A DNA stretch of 64,000 bases. Source: Nocardia amamiensis (GTDB taxonomy: Bacteria > Actinomycetota > Actinomycetes > Mycobacteriales > Mycobacteriaceae). Positions 36,036-46,979 of the stretch are shown in pieces. The stretch's first letter is position 1, and every line of letters begins with the position of its first letter. Made by a program: the position numbers and the translations under genes. The stretch spans positions 1 through 64,000 of the forward strand of contig NZ_JADLQX010000020.1 in NCBI RefSeq assembly GCF_015477605.1, in the 5' to 3' direction. The notes beneath the pieces were generated by a model. That model did no database searches and had not been told where the DNA came from. It saw only the letters and a list, made by a program, of their open reading frames with translations.

Positions 36036-36668
36036 CTACGGCACCCGGAACGACACCACCACGTGGTCGCGCGCGAATTGCCGGATCGCGGCGTCGTCGC
36101 CGAGCGGGATCACCGTCTGCGGGGTCAGCGCCAGGGAAAGCGCTGTGCGGGCGATCATCTCGGCCAAGGGCTCCGGGTCGTACTCCGGCAGCTTGCCCTC
36201 GCCCTGTAGCCGCGTGATGAACTCGGCGAGGTAGTCCCTGCCGAGTTCGATGACGGGGGCGCCTTCGGTGGTGAGGTAGGGCAGCACGAGTTCGGGCTCG
36301 GTCGCCAACAGCCGGTGGATCAGCCGGTTTCCGCGCAAGCCGGTGATGAACGCGGCGAACAGCTCGACGATCTGATCCTCGGCACTCGCGTCACGGTCGA
36401 CCTGCCGTTGCAGCGCGGCGTCGACTTGCTCGATGAACTCCCGGGTCTGGCGCAGCCCGACGGCCTTGATCAGATCGGATTTGCTGGCGAAGCGCCGGTA
36501 GAGCGTGGCCAGCGACAGCCCGCACCGGCGCGCGACCTCGACCATGCTGGTGCGCTTGATGCCGAAGTCAAGGAACGCCACCAGCGCCGCGTCCAGCACA
36601 CGGGCCTGATTGCGGTCCTCCGGTGCCGCGCTGCGCACGAGCGGCAGCAGTCTGGTCAGCGCGGCCAT
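36036..36668 (-). CDS. TetR/AcrR-family transcriptional regulator
   Basis: 210-aa regulator. The N-terminal helix-turn-helix reads ARVLDAALVAFLDFGIKRTSMVEVARRCGLSLATLYRRFASKSDLI (in pieces: GIKRTSMVEVARRCG, LSLATLYRRFASKSDL). The C-terminal ligand domain is less conserved. ATG 36668 has AAGGG about 8 nt upstream. It is divergent from the second DUF2236 gene; direct repeats of TGACAnAGTGA and a TGAGA/TCTCA inverted repeat in the gap are candidate operators. It probably represses that gene and perhaps the first copy. Confidence 0.88.
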   Translation of the reverse strand: MAALTRLLPLVRSAAPEDRNQARVLDAALVAFLDFGIKRTSMVEVARRCGLSLATLYRRFASKSDLIKAVGLRQTREFIEQVDAALQRQVDRDASAEDQIVELFAAFITGLRGNRLIHRLLATEPELVLPYLTTEGAPVIELGRDYLAEFITRLQGEGKLPEYDPEPLAEMIARTALSLALTPQTVIPLGDDAAIRQFARDHVVVSFRVP

Positions 36669-36743
36669 ACCTCCACCCTTCTCCGCGTCGGCGAAACAAT
36701 GACACTTCCAGCATCGCATACCATCACGGCAGCGCCGCGCGAT

Positions 36744-36790
36744 TGACATAGTGAACGAGAGAATGACAAAGTGAGAGCATAATCTTCTCA
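36744..36790 (+). promoter_or_regulatory. operator-like repeats before the second DUF2236 gene
   Basis: TGACATAGTGA (36744-36754) and TGACAAAGTGA (36764-36774) are direct repeats exactly 20 bp apart. TGAGAGCATAATCTTCTCA (36772-36790) is an inverted repeat with TGAGA/TCTCA arms that overlaps the second copy. TTGACA (36743-36748) is a perfect -35 hexamer. The gap separates a TetR gene from the DUF2236 gene. Confidence 0.55.
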
Positions 36791-36835
36791 TTGCTCGGCC
36801 GTGGGTCGGGCGGATACCGAAAGACGAGGTCAACG

Positions 36836-37699
36836 ATGACCGCGCCGCTGGGCACCACCGAGCACGAGCCGGATCCGGACCCGATTCTGACCCCGGAGAC
36901 CGTCGCGGAATACCTGGACGGAATCGCCGCGTTCCTCGGCGGCACCGCCAACGTCATCCTGCAGCTGAGCCTGCGGCCGGTCGGCCGCGGTGTCTTGGAG
37001 AGCACCGTCGACAGCGGCAAGGTGACCCTGCACCCGATCAAGCGGCTGCGCACCACCTTGACCTACCTCGCGGTCGCGCTCCTGGGTTCGGACGCCGAAC
37101 GCGCCGCCTACCGCGCGGCGGTCAATGTCTCGCACCGCCCGGTGCGCTCCACCGCGGCGAGCCCGGTGAAATACAACGCCTTCGACCCGAACCTGCAACT
37201 GTGGGTGGCTGCGTGCCTGTACTGGGGCATCGACGATCTATACACGCGAATGCACGGCCCGATGGACCCCGCCACCGCTGACGCCTTCTATCACTACGCC
37301 GCGCGCTTGGGCACCACACTGCAGATGCGACCGGAGATGTGGCCCGCGAACCGTGCCGATTTCCAACGGTATTGGGATGAGAACCTGAAGCAGCGCGCCA
37401 TCGAACCAGCCCTGCGGGACTACTTCGAAGATCTGATCGATCTGAAGATGATGCCGCGTCCGGTGCAGGCGGTCTTCGCCGGGCTGCAGCGGTTCGTCGT
37501 CACCGGCCTGCTGCCCCAGCACCTGCGCGACGAGATGGGCATGAGCTGGACCGAGCGCGATCAGCGTCGCTTCGATCGGCTGCTGCGGGCCATCGCGGCG
37601 GTGCAGACCCGGCTGCCGAAGCCGGTGCGGATGTTCCCGCTCAATGCCTATCTGCTCGACCTGCGCATCCGGATGCGTTTGGGGAAACCTCTGGTGTAG
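36836..37699 (+). CDS. DUF2236 / MpaB-like oxygenase family protein, copy 2
   Basis: 287-aa paralogue of the 34308 gene product. The same landmarks appear: YLDGIAAFLGGTANVILQLS, NVSHRPVRSTAASPVKYNAFDP, LWVAACLYWG, RFVVTGLLPQHLRDEMGM and a C-terminal FPLNAYLLDLRIR. ATG 36836 has GAGG 6 nt upstream in the same GAGGTCrACGATG context as copy 1, so the duplication included the translation start. It is divergent from a TetR gene. Confidence 0.87.
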   Translation: MTAPLGTTEHEPDPDPILTPETVAEYLDGIAAFLGGTANVILQLSLRPVGRGVLESTVDSGKVTLHPIKRLRTTLTYLAVALLGSDAERAAYRAAVNVSHRPVRSTAASPVKYNAFDPNLQLWVAACLYWGIDDLYTRMHGPMDPATADAFYHYAARLGTTLQMRPEMWPANRADFQRYWDENLKQRAIEPALRDYFEDLIDLKMMPRPVQAVFAGLQRFVVTGLLPQHLRDEMGMSWTERDQRRFDRLLRAIAAVQTRLPKPVRMFPLNAYLLDLRIRMRLGKPLV

Positions 37700-37703
37700 C
37701 GGA

Positions 37704-39338
37704 TCAGGTGTCCATGTGCGGGTAGCGGTACTCGACCGGCGGAACGAAGGTCTCCTTGATCGTGCGTGGCGCGACCCAGCGCAGTAGGTTCAGCGGCGAG
37801 CCCGCCTTGTCGTCGGTGCCGGAGGCGCGGGCGCCGCCGAACGGCTGCTGGCCCACCACCGCACCGGTCGGCTTGTCGTTGACGTAGAAGTTGCCCGCCG
37901 CGAATCGCAGTGCGGCGTCGGCCTGTTCGATCGCGTTCCGGTCTTGTGCGAACACCGCGCCGGTCAACGCGTAGGGCGCGGCGGACTCGACTTCGGCGAG
38001 AATAGCGCTGTACGCGCCGGGTTCTGCGTCGTCGTAGACGTACACCGACAGAATCGGTCCGAAGTACTCGGTGGCGAACGATTCGTCGTGGGGGTTGTCG
38101 GTCAGGAACACGGTCGGCCGGACGAACCAGCCTTCGCTGTCGTCGTAGGTGCCGCCGACCGGAATAGTGAGACCGGTGTCCCTGGCGCGCTGGATCGCCG
38201 CCACATTCTTGTCGAATGCCCGTCGATCGATCAGCGCCCCACCGAAATTCGACAGATCCGCGACGTCGCCATAGCTCAGCTCCTCGGCGACGTGCAGGAA
38301 GTCGTCGCCCATCGCGCGCCACACCGACCGCGCGATATAGGCGCGCGAGGCCGCCGAGCACTTCTGGCCTTGATACTCGTAGGCGCCGCGAATCAGGGCG
38401 GTGCGCAACGTATCCGGATCGGCGGAGGAGTGCGCGACGATGAAGTCCTTACCGCCGGTCTCCCCGACCAGACGCGGATAGCCATGGTAGCGGCCGATGT
38501 TCGCGCCGACTTGCTGCCAGAGATACTGGAACGTCTTGGCCGAGCCGGTGAAATGGATACCGGCCAACCGAGGATCGGTCAGCGCTACCTCCGACAGCTG
38601 CACACCGTCCCCGGTGACCATGTTGATCACGCCGGGGGGCAGGCCCGCCGCCTCGAGCAACCGCATGGTGTAGAACGCCGACAAGGTCTGGGTGGGCGAT
38701 GGCTTCCACACCACGGTGTTGCCCATCAGCGCGGGAGCGGTCGGCAGATTACCGGCGATCGCGGTGAAATTGAACGGGCTGATGGCGTAGACGAAACCCT
38801 CGAGCGGCCGGTAGTCCATCCGGTTCCACATCCCCGCGCTGGACTGCGGCTGCTGCGCGAGGATGCCGCGCGCGAAGGACACGTTGAACCGCCAGAAGTC
38901 GACCAACTCGCACGGCGCGTCGATCTCGGCCTGCTGGGCGGATTTCGACTGGCCGAGCATGGTGGCGGCGGCGACGGTCTCCCGCCACGGGCCGGCCAGC
39001 AGGTCGGCCGCGCGCAACAGCACCGCGGCGCGTTCCTCGAACGGCAGCGCCCGCCAACCAGGTGCGGCCGCCATCGCGGCGTCGATCGCTCCGTGTGCTT
39101 CCGAATGCGTAGTGTCGGTATAGGTACCCAGCACTTGTCGGCGCCGATGCGGCGCGAGGATGTCGTGTCGTTCGCCGATGCCCGGCCGGTGTTTGCCGCC
39201 GATCACCAGCGGCACGTCGACGGGCTCGGCGGACAGCTCAGCAAGTTTGCCGATCAATAGCTCACGTTCCGGGCTGCCGGGCGCATAGGAGTGCACCGGC
39301 TCATTGGTCGGCGTGGGGACAACCGTGACAGCGTCCAT
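37704..39338 (-). CDS. rocA: L-glutamate gamma-semialdehyde dehydrogenase (1-pyrroline-5-carboxylate dehydrogenase)
   Basis: 544-aa aldehyde dehydrogenase completing proline breakdown to glutamate with NAD. SPFNFTAIAGNLPTAPALMGN binds NAD, VGETGGKDFI carries the catalytic Glu, and QGQKCSAASRAYI the nucleophile Cys. Length and motifs fit the RocA/PruA type; a proline dehydrogenase gene is not adjacent. ATG 39338 lies 5 nt after TAGCCT on the minus strand. Corresponds to Rv1187. Confidence 0.93.
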   Translation of the reverse strand: MDAVTVVPTPTNEPVHSYAPGSPERELLIGKLAELSAEPVDVPLVIGGKHRPGIGERHDILAPHRRRQVLGTYTDTTHSEAHGAIDAAMAAAPGWRALPFEERAAVLLRAADLLAGPWRETVAAATMLGQSKSAQQAEIDAPCELVDFWRFNVSFARGILAQQPQSSAGMWNRMDYRPLEGFVYAISPFNFTAIAGNLPTAPALMGNTVVWKPSPTQTLSAFYTMRLLEAAGLPPGVINMVTGDGVQLSEVALTDPRLAGIHFTGSAKTFQYLWQQVGANIGRYHGYPRLVGETGGKDFIVAHSSADPDTLRTALIRGAYEYQGQKCSAASRAYIARSVWRAMGDDFLHVAEELSYGDVADLSNFGGALIDRRAFDKNVAAIQRARDTGLTIPVGGTYDDSEGWFVRPTVFLTDNPHDESFATEYFGPILSVYVYDDAEPGAYSAILAEVESAAPYALTGAVFAQDRNAIEQADAALRFAAGNFYVNDKPTGAVVGQQPFGGARASGTDDKAGSPLNLLRWVAPRTIKETFVPPVEYRYPHMDT

Positions 39339-39421
39339 ACTTCAGGCTAGCTCTCCCGGCCCGACGGGCGCGGCTGCCGACACGCTCGCCAGTCAGGATC
39401 AGCGCGATCCGCCTCCGGCCG

Positions 39422-40531
39422 TCAGTCCGCGGTGAGGCGTTCGGCCGCCGCGGCGATGCGCTCGTCGGTCGCGGTGAGCGCGATGCGCACGTGCTCGGCC
39501 GCGCCGGGGCCGTAGAAGTCGCCGGGCGCGGCCAGGATGCCGCGGTCGGCCAGCCAGTCCAGCGTGGTGCGGCACGGCTCGCCGCGCGTCGACCACAGAT
39601 ACAGGCCCGCCTCCGAGTGATCGATCCGGAAATCGGCTTCCACCAGCGCCTTTCGCAGCACTTCGCGACGTGCCCGGTACCGCTCACGCTGCTGTGACTC
39701 ATGCGCGTCGTCGCTCAGCGCGGCCGTCATCGCGGCCTGGATCGGGAAGGGCACCATCATCCCCGAGTGCTTGCGCACCTCGAGCAGTTCGGCCACCAGT
39801 GCCGGGTCGCCCGCCACGAATCCGGCCCGGTAACTGGCCAGGTTGGAGGTCTTGGACAGCGAATGCAACGCGAGCAGGTTGGTGTGATCGCCGTCGCACA
39901 CCTCGGGGTCGAGCAGTGAGACCGCGCGACCCTCCCAGGCCAGTCCCAGGTAGCACTCGTCGGAGGCGACGATCGCGCCTCGTTCGCGCGCGAACGCAAC
40001 CACCTTGCGCAGGTGATCGACGCCGAGTACGCGGCCGGTCGGGTTGGACGGCGAGTTCACGTAGATCAGCGCGGGCGTCTGCGGACCGAGCCGGGTCAGC
40101 CCGTCGGCGCGCAGCACCTGCGCGCCCGCCAGCAGCGCGCCCACCTCGTAGGTGGGGTACGCGACCTCGGGGACGACCACCAAGTCGCCGGGGCCGAGAC
40201 CGAGCAGCCGGGGAAGCCCGGCGATCAGTTCCTTGGTGCCGATCGCGGGCAGCACCGCCGCAGGATCGAGACCGGTGATCCCATAGCGCCGCTTCAGCGC
40301 GTCGACCGCGGCCGCGCGGAGCTCGGGTGTGCCGTGCGTGGTCGGGTATCCGGGCACCTCGGCGACGGAGTTCAACGCCGCCCGGATCAACGGATCGACC
40401 GGGTCGACGGGGGTGCCGACGGACAGATCGACGATCCCGCCGGGATGAGCGGCCGCCTTCACCTTGACCGAAGCGATGGTGTCCCAGGGAAAATCGGGCA
40501 GCCGGCCGCTGACCCGGCCACGCGGTGACAC
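39422..40531 (-). CDS. dapC: succinyldiaminopimelate transaminase
   Basis: 369-aa class I/II PLP aminotransferase making N-succinyl-diaminopimelate from the keto form. YVNSPSNPTGRVL, SDECYLGLAWEG and SLSKTSNLASYRAGF (with the PLP lysine) are present. It directly follows the ferredoxin gene fdxC as Rv1178 follows Rv1177. GTG 40531 lies 8 nt after the fdxC stop; the frame is open back into fdxC but not coding there. With dapD and dapE it supplies diaminopimelate. Confidence 0.9.
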   Translation of the reverse strand: MSPRGRVSGRLPDFPWDTIASVKVKAAAHPGGIVDLSVGTPVDPVDPLIRAALNSVAEVPGYPTTHGTPELRAAAVDALKRRYGITGLDPAAVLPAIGTKELIAGLPRLLGLGPGDLVVVPEVAYPTYEVGALLAGAQVLRADGLTRLGPQTPALIYVNSPSNPTGRVLGVDHLRKVVAFARERGAIVASDECYLGLAWEGRAVSLLDPEVCDGDHTNLLALHSLSKTSNLASYRAGFVAGDPALVAELLEVRKHSGMMVPFPIQAAMTAALSDDAHESQQRERYRARREVLRKALVEADFRIDHSEAGLYLWSTRGEPCRTTLDWLADRGILAAPGDFYGPGAAEHVRIALTATDERIAAAAERLTAD

Positions 40532-40539
40532 GTCAGATC

Positions 40540-40863
40540 TCACTCGCTCGCCATCGGGGGCAGTTCCTTGATGAACGGCGGGTCGTAGTCGACCTTGCCG
40601 ACCTTCGTGGCGCCGCCGGGTGAGCCCAGCTCGTCGAAGAAATCGACGTTGGCGTTCACGTATCCGCTCCACTGGTCCGGGGTGTCGTCTTCGTAGAAGA
40701 TCGCCTCCACCGGGCACACCGGCTCACATGCACCACAGTCCACGCACTCGTCGGGATGGATGTACAGCATGCGACCGCCCTCGTAGATGCAGTCCACGGG
40801 GCATTCCTCGATGCATGCCTTGTCCTTCACGTCAACGCACGGTTCAGCGATGATGTACGGCAC
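40540..40863 (-). CDS. fdxC: seven-iron ferredoxin
   Basis: 107-aa 3Fe-4S/4Fe-4S ferredoxin. Cluster motifs are CIEECPVDCIYEG (one Cys of a 4Fe set replaced as in 7Fe types) and CVDCGACEPVCPVEA. Small soluble electron carrier, possible partner of oxidoreductases such as FprA. GTG 40863 follows AGGAGA with 6-nt spacing. Corresponds to Rv1177. Confidence 0.94.
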   Translation of the reverse strand: MPYIIAEPCVDVKDKACIEECPVDCIYEGGRMLYIHPDECVDCGACEPVCPVEAIFYEDDTPDQWSGYVNANVDFFDELGSPGGATKVGKVDYDPPFIKELPPMASE

Positions 40864-41195
40864 TGCCGCTCTCCTAGTCTGTCCTCGCCTGCGGGATAGT
40901 CCGCCCGGCGAAACCCTATCCCGGCAACCCCACGTTACTACTGGTCAGCCTGCCCTAACTCAGGGTGTTCTGCACGCGGGACTCCGGTGCGAAATCCACT
41001 CCGCCACCTGGCGCGCTCTGTCCCGCGTCTCCAGGCATTTCAGGTCGTACCAGTAAGTGCCGCGGGACCCGCGTCCAGATCCCGCGTGCGGTGCCGCTCT
41101 TGTTCTGGACGTACCCGGCGAATTACCCGATGTGCTCTCGAAATCACTCGTTGATTTCGCACAGCACAGTCACCCCGGAACACGGCCGATCGGCG
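40864..41195. other. 332-bp gap between fdxC and fbiC
   Basis: I see no gene. GTGCGAAATCCACTCCGCCACC near 41000 superficially resembles a tRNA 3' half but lacks pairing partners. The gap carries the fdxC ribosome-binding site at its left end. Confidence 0.5.
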
Positions 41196-43796
<2,601 letters not shown>

Positions 43797-44022
43797 GCGC
43801 TACACATCCGGAACTGTCTCCCTCCAGTGCTCGAGAGTGAGGCGAAGCGGACCAGCCGCCGCGCTCACCACGGCGCCCACGCTGGACGCGGCCGCCGTTG
43901 AGCGTTGACAACTGTGCGGCGCGCGAGGCTATTCCGGGGGTGGGGTCGGTGCGCACGACATCGCCTCGGTCCGCGGGCGATTGCCTGCGACAGCGGCTGC
44001 GCGATCGTGCAACCATGGCAGG

Positions 44023-44520
44023 ATGTCGCAGTCGCGCACGATCTTGGCCGACCCGGCCTGGCGCCCCAGCCCGAAGGCGAAGCTGCTGTGGACCGCGCAG
44101 GCTGCGATGGCCTGGGTGATTCCCTTCGCGGCGCAGATCGTGTGGGCACTGCTGGACTCCGCGCACCGCGGCTGGCAACTCGGCGTCTTCCTGGTCACGT
44201 TGGCGCTGGCCGCGCTGAACATCGGCGTCGTGCCGTGGTGGCGGTACACCGTGCACCGCTGGGAGGTGACCGACGAGGCGGTGTACACCAGGGTCGGCTG
44301 GCTCACCCAGGAGAGCCGGGTCGCGCCGATCTCGCGGGTGCAGACGGTCGACACCGAACGCGGACCCCTGGAACGTCTGCTCGGCCTGGCGACGGTCACC
44401 GTGACCACCGCCTCCTCGGCGGGCGCGGTGCAGATCACCGCCCTCGATCTCCCCATCGCCGAGGAGACCGTGACCCGGTTGACCCGGATCGCCGCCCAGC
44501 ACCGCGGGGACGCGACATGA
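44023..44520 (+). CDS. PH-domain (YdbS-like) membrane protein
   Basis: 165-aa protein with two transmembrane helices (AMAWVIPFAAQIVWALL; LGVFLVTLALAALNIGVV) followed by a bacterial PH domain (bPH2, PF03703 type: YTVHRWEVTDEAVYTRVG, ISRVQTVDTERGPLERLLGLATVTVTT). Role unknown; such proteins often come in pairs. Its stop overlaps the ATG of the larger PH-domain gene (ATGA). Confidence 0.85.
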   Translation: MSQSRTILADPAWRPSPKAKLLWTAQAAMAWVIPFAAQIVWALLDSAHRGWQLGVFLVTLALAALNIGVVPWWRYTVHRWEVTDEAVYTRVGWLTQESRVAPISRVQTVDTERGPLERLLGLATVTVTTASSAGAVQITALDLPIAEETVTRLTRIAAQHRGDAT

Positions 44521-46130
44521 GTGAACGCACCGCAAACCCTGCCGAGGCGGGCGCCGCGCAGGCGGGGCAGCCGTGGCAGCGGCTCGACAAGCGGATGCTG
44601 CTGGTCCATCCGATCACCGAGGTGGTGAAGTTCATCCCGGTGCTGATCGGTTCGGTGATCCTCGGTACGAGCAGCGGCAATCATGTATGGAGCATCATCC
44701 CGGTGGTGCTGATCGTCGGGTTCGCGCTCACCCGCTGGTTCACCACGACGTACCGGGTCGGACCGACGCACGTCGAGTTGCGGACCGGGTTGCTGCAGCG
44801 CAAGAAGCTGTCGGTGCCGCGATCGCGCATCCGTTCGGTGGACATCGAAGCGGATCTGCTGCATCGGGTGCTCGGGCTCGCCGTCCTGGCGATCGGAACG
44901 GGGCAGCAGGCCGATTCCGGTGAGCAGTTCAAGCTCGACGCCTTGGACGCGCGGGTCGTGCCGCCCTTGCGCGCCGCGCTGCTCGCGCACGCGGCGGGCC
45001 AAGTGGATGAAGCCGAGGAACGAAAAGTACCGCCGGAGAACGCATCTATCGGTCTCGCTACGACACGAACTCCGGCGCATGAGATCGGTCATTGGCGTCC
45101 GGCGTGGGTGCGCTACGCCCCGCTGTCGCTGACCGGGTTCGCGATCGTCGCGCCGATCGTCGGCGTCGCTTTCCAGTACGGACTCGGCGAGATCGTGTTC
45201 CAGTCGGACGCCGTGCACGACGTGGAAGACGGCGGCGGGGCGGCCTTGGCGCTCGCTGGTGCCGCGCTGCTGTGCGCCATCGTCCTCTTGGTCAGCGCCG
45301 CCGCGTGCGCGCACTACCTGACCACCTATTTCGGGTTGCGCGTCAGCGATGACGGCAAGACCTTGCAGTTGCGCCACGGCCTGTTCACCACGCGCCAGAT
45401 CACCCTGGATCTGGCCCGCCTGCGCGGGGCCACAGTGAAGGAACCGCTGCTACTGCGCTTGGCGGGCGGCGCCGAGCTCGAGGCGATCATGACCGGCGAG
45501 AATCCGCGGCAGAAGATCCTGCCGCAGGCACCGCGCCGCGCGGTCGAACACACCCTGAGCCATCTGCTCGCCCCGGAGAAGATGCGCGACAACGATATTC
45601 CCGTCCTCGCGGACGCGATCCCCAGTGGCGCAGGGGCATCGGATGCCAGTCCGGCGCCGGGCAGCACGCCGTTGATCGCGCACGGCTCGGCCGCACGGCG
45701 GCGCAGGCACACGCGCGCACTCGCTCCGGTCGCATTCCTCGCCGTCGCGATGGCTTATCTCGGCCTGGCCGGAGCGGGCTATTCGCCGTGGTGGTGGTTG
45801 CTGCCCGGCCTCGCCGCTCCGGTCGCGATCGCCCTGGCGGAAGACCGTTACCGCGGCCTCGGCCACGCCGTACTTTCCCGCACGGCCACCAGCCCGACCT
45901 GGCTGATCACCCGCTCCGGATCCCTCGATCGGGACCGGGACTGCCTCGAGGCGCCCGGCGTGATCGGCTGGACCGTGCGTCGGACCTTCTTCCAGCGCCG
46001 CGCCGGAGTCGCCACGGTGGTCGCGGCGACCGCGGCGGGCAAGAAGCGCTACGCGGTGGTCGACATCCCGATCGACGAGGCATGGGAGCTCATCGAGGCC
46101 GTGACACCGGGGCGGCTCGGCACGCGCTGA
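44517..46130 (+). CDS. large PH-domain (YdbT-like) membrane protein
   Basis: 537-aa protein with several paired transmembrane helices alternating with bPH2 domains: TTYRVGPTHVELRTGLLQRKKLSVPRSRIRSVD near 75-110, LRVSDDGKTLQLRHGLFTTRQITL near 280, and VIGWTVRRTFFQRRAGVATVVA near the C-terminus. It pairs with the 165-aa protein as YdbS/YdbT do. In Bacillus YdbST protect against a bacteriocin; here the role is unknown. ATG 44517 overlaps the previous stop. Confidence 0.87.
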   Translation: MSERTANPAEAGAAQAGQPWQRLDKRMLLVHPITEVVKFIPVLIGSVILGTSSGNHVWSIIPVVLIVGFALTRWFTTTYRVGPTHVELRTGLLQRKKLSVPRSRIRSVDIEADLLHRVLGLAVLAIGTGQQADSGEQFKLDALDARVVPPLRAALLAHAAGQVDEAEERKVPPENASIGLATTRTPAHEIGHWRPAWVRYAPLSLTGFAIVAPIVGVAFQYGLGEIVFQSDAVHDVEDGGGAALALAGAALLCAIVLLVSAAACAHYLTTYFGLRVSDDGKTLQLRHGLFTTRQITLDLARLRGATVKEPLLLRLAGGAELEAIMTGENPRQKILPQAPRRAVEHTLSHLLAPEKMRDNDIPVLADAIPSGAGASDASPAPGSTPLIAHGSAARRRRHTRALAPVAFLAVAMAYLGLAGAGYSPWWWLLPGLAAPVAIALAEDRYRGLGHAVLSRTATSPTWLITRSGSLDRDRDCLEAPGVIGWTVRRTFFQRRAGVATVVAATAAGKKRYAVVDIPIDEAWELIEAVTPGRLGTR

Positions 46131-46229
46131 CAGCTCTCGATCCTGCCCGACCCGCACCGTGGTCCGCCCTGGTCGGAAAGGTCCATCAGATGGCGGCTGG
46201 TGTCGGTTTGCAGTCCGGCTCGACTGGAG

Positions 46230-46658
46230 TCAGCGCGGGCGGAACACCCTGGCGTTCATCTGGAAGTAGATGTACGCCAAGGGCGGGAGCAGTCCACAGA
46301 ACAGCAGCAGCGCGGTGCGCCCGTCGCTGGCGAGCAGGATGTCGCCGCCGGGGCCGACGCTCGCGCAGATCAGGAACCCGAACGCCCACGCGGCCAGCGG
46401 AAGCCCCATGGCCGAGGTGCGCTGGGTGACCGACCGCACGCCCGCGACGAGCAGCACGTTCACCGCACCGGCCAGGGCAGCCGCGATCGGGAACGCGGTG
46501 GACCCCAGATAGGTCGGCAAGTACAACACCTCGATCGACAAGGTGAGCAGGGCGTCCAAGACCAGGACGACGAGGATCACCTGGGCCAGTACGCGGCCGA
46601 CCGCGAGCCGGGCGGCGCCGGATGCGGCGGGAGCCTGGTCGTCGACTTTCGTCGTCAC
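46230..46658 (-). CDS. four-helix membrane protein (Rv1171-like)
   Basis: 142-aa integral membrane protein with four hydrophobic helices (VILVVLVLDALLTLSIEVL, FPIAAALAGAVNVLLVAGV, LPLAAWAFGFLICASV, ALLLFCGLLPPLAYIYF). Function unknown. GTG 46658 overlaps the stop of the 52-aa gene (GTGA). It is the last gene of a cluster starting with mshB or lpqW, as Rv1171 neighbours mshB in M. tuberculosis. Confidence 0.8.
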   Translation of the reverse strand: MTTKVDDQAPAASGAARLAVGRVLAQVILVVLVLDALLTLSIEVLYLPTYLGSTAFPIAAALAGAVNVLLVAGVRSVTQRTSAMGLPLAAWAFGFLICASVGPGGDILLASDGRTALLLFCGLLPPLAYIYFQMNARVFRPR

Positions 46659-46813
46659 GGCACCGGCGGATAACCGAGGAGGGTCAACAGGTGGCTCTGC
46701 ATGTCGACAAACGCGTACAGCACCGTCATATACACGTCGTGCTGCTCCTGCCAGTGCGGCTTCATGCTGTCGACGAACGACGCGATCGCGTTCTGGAGCT
46801 CCCAGTTGTACAT
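46655..46813 (-). CDS. 52-residue conserved-looking small protein
   Basis: A short frame running MYNWELQNAIASFVDSMKP and ending LLTLLGYPPVP. It is aromatic-rich and helical, with no membrane segment. Support for it being a gene: ATG 46813 is 7 nt after TAGACT on the minus strand (leaderless), and its TGA overlaps the GTG of the membrane protein gene (GTGA), the typical coupling in this genome. Function unknown. Confidence 0.65.
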   Translation of the reverse strand: MYNWELQNAIASFVDSMKPHWQEQHDVYMTVLYAFVDMQSHLLTLLGYPPVP

Positions 46814-46823
46814 ACTGCCGAGT

Positions 46824-46949
46824 CTATTCGGGCGTTCCCACGCACATGATCAGTTCTCCGTCCACCGGGAGGTTCGCGACCACGAGGCTCCGGTGTGCGG
46901 CTCGCGCCGCGATGGCGAAGCCCGCTCGAATCCCACTTCCCCGAGCCAC
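46824..46949 (-). CDS. possible 41-residue small protein downstream of mshB
   Basis: A minus-strand frame from GTG 46949 with a protein-like C-terminus (RSLVVANLPVDGELIMCVGTPE). No good ribosome-binding site (GGAG 13 nt upstream). Its TAG is part of the TAGACT hexamer of the next small gene. It may be real or a remnant. Confidence 0.3.
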   Translation of the reverse strand: MARGSGIRAGFAIAARAAHRSLVVANLPVDGELIMCVGTPE

Positions 46950-46979
46950 ATCCGAGGGCTGTCTCCGCGACGTCTTCGG

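Noticed and set aside
24365-38000. Prophage, integrative element or defence island in the accessory region
   Set aside because: No integrase, transposase, phage structural gene, att repeats or toxin-antitoxin pair was recognised; the Rpn-type gene alone is not enough.
40905-41005. tRNA-like 3' end GTGCGAAATCCACTCCGCCACC
   Set aside because: No matching 5' acceptor (only 4 of 7 bases) and the T-stem does not pair.
46873-46955. tRNA-like sequence CTCGAATCCCACTTCCCCGAGCCA
   Set aside because: The T-arm and acceptor stem do not pair with upstream bases, and no anticodon arm can be drawn.
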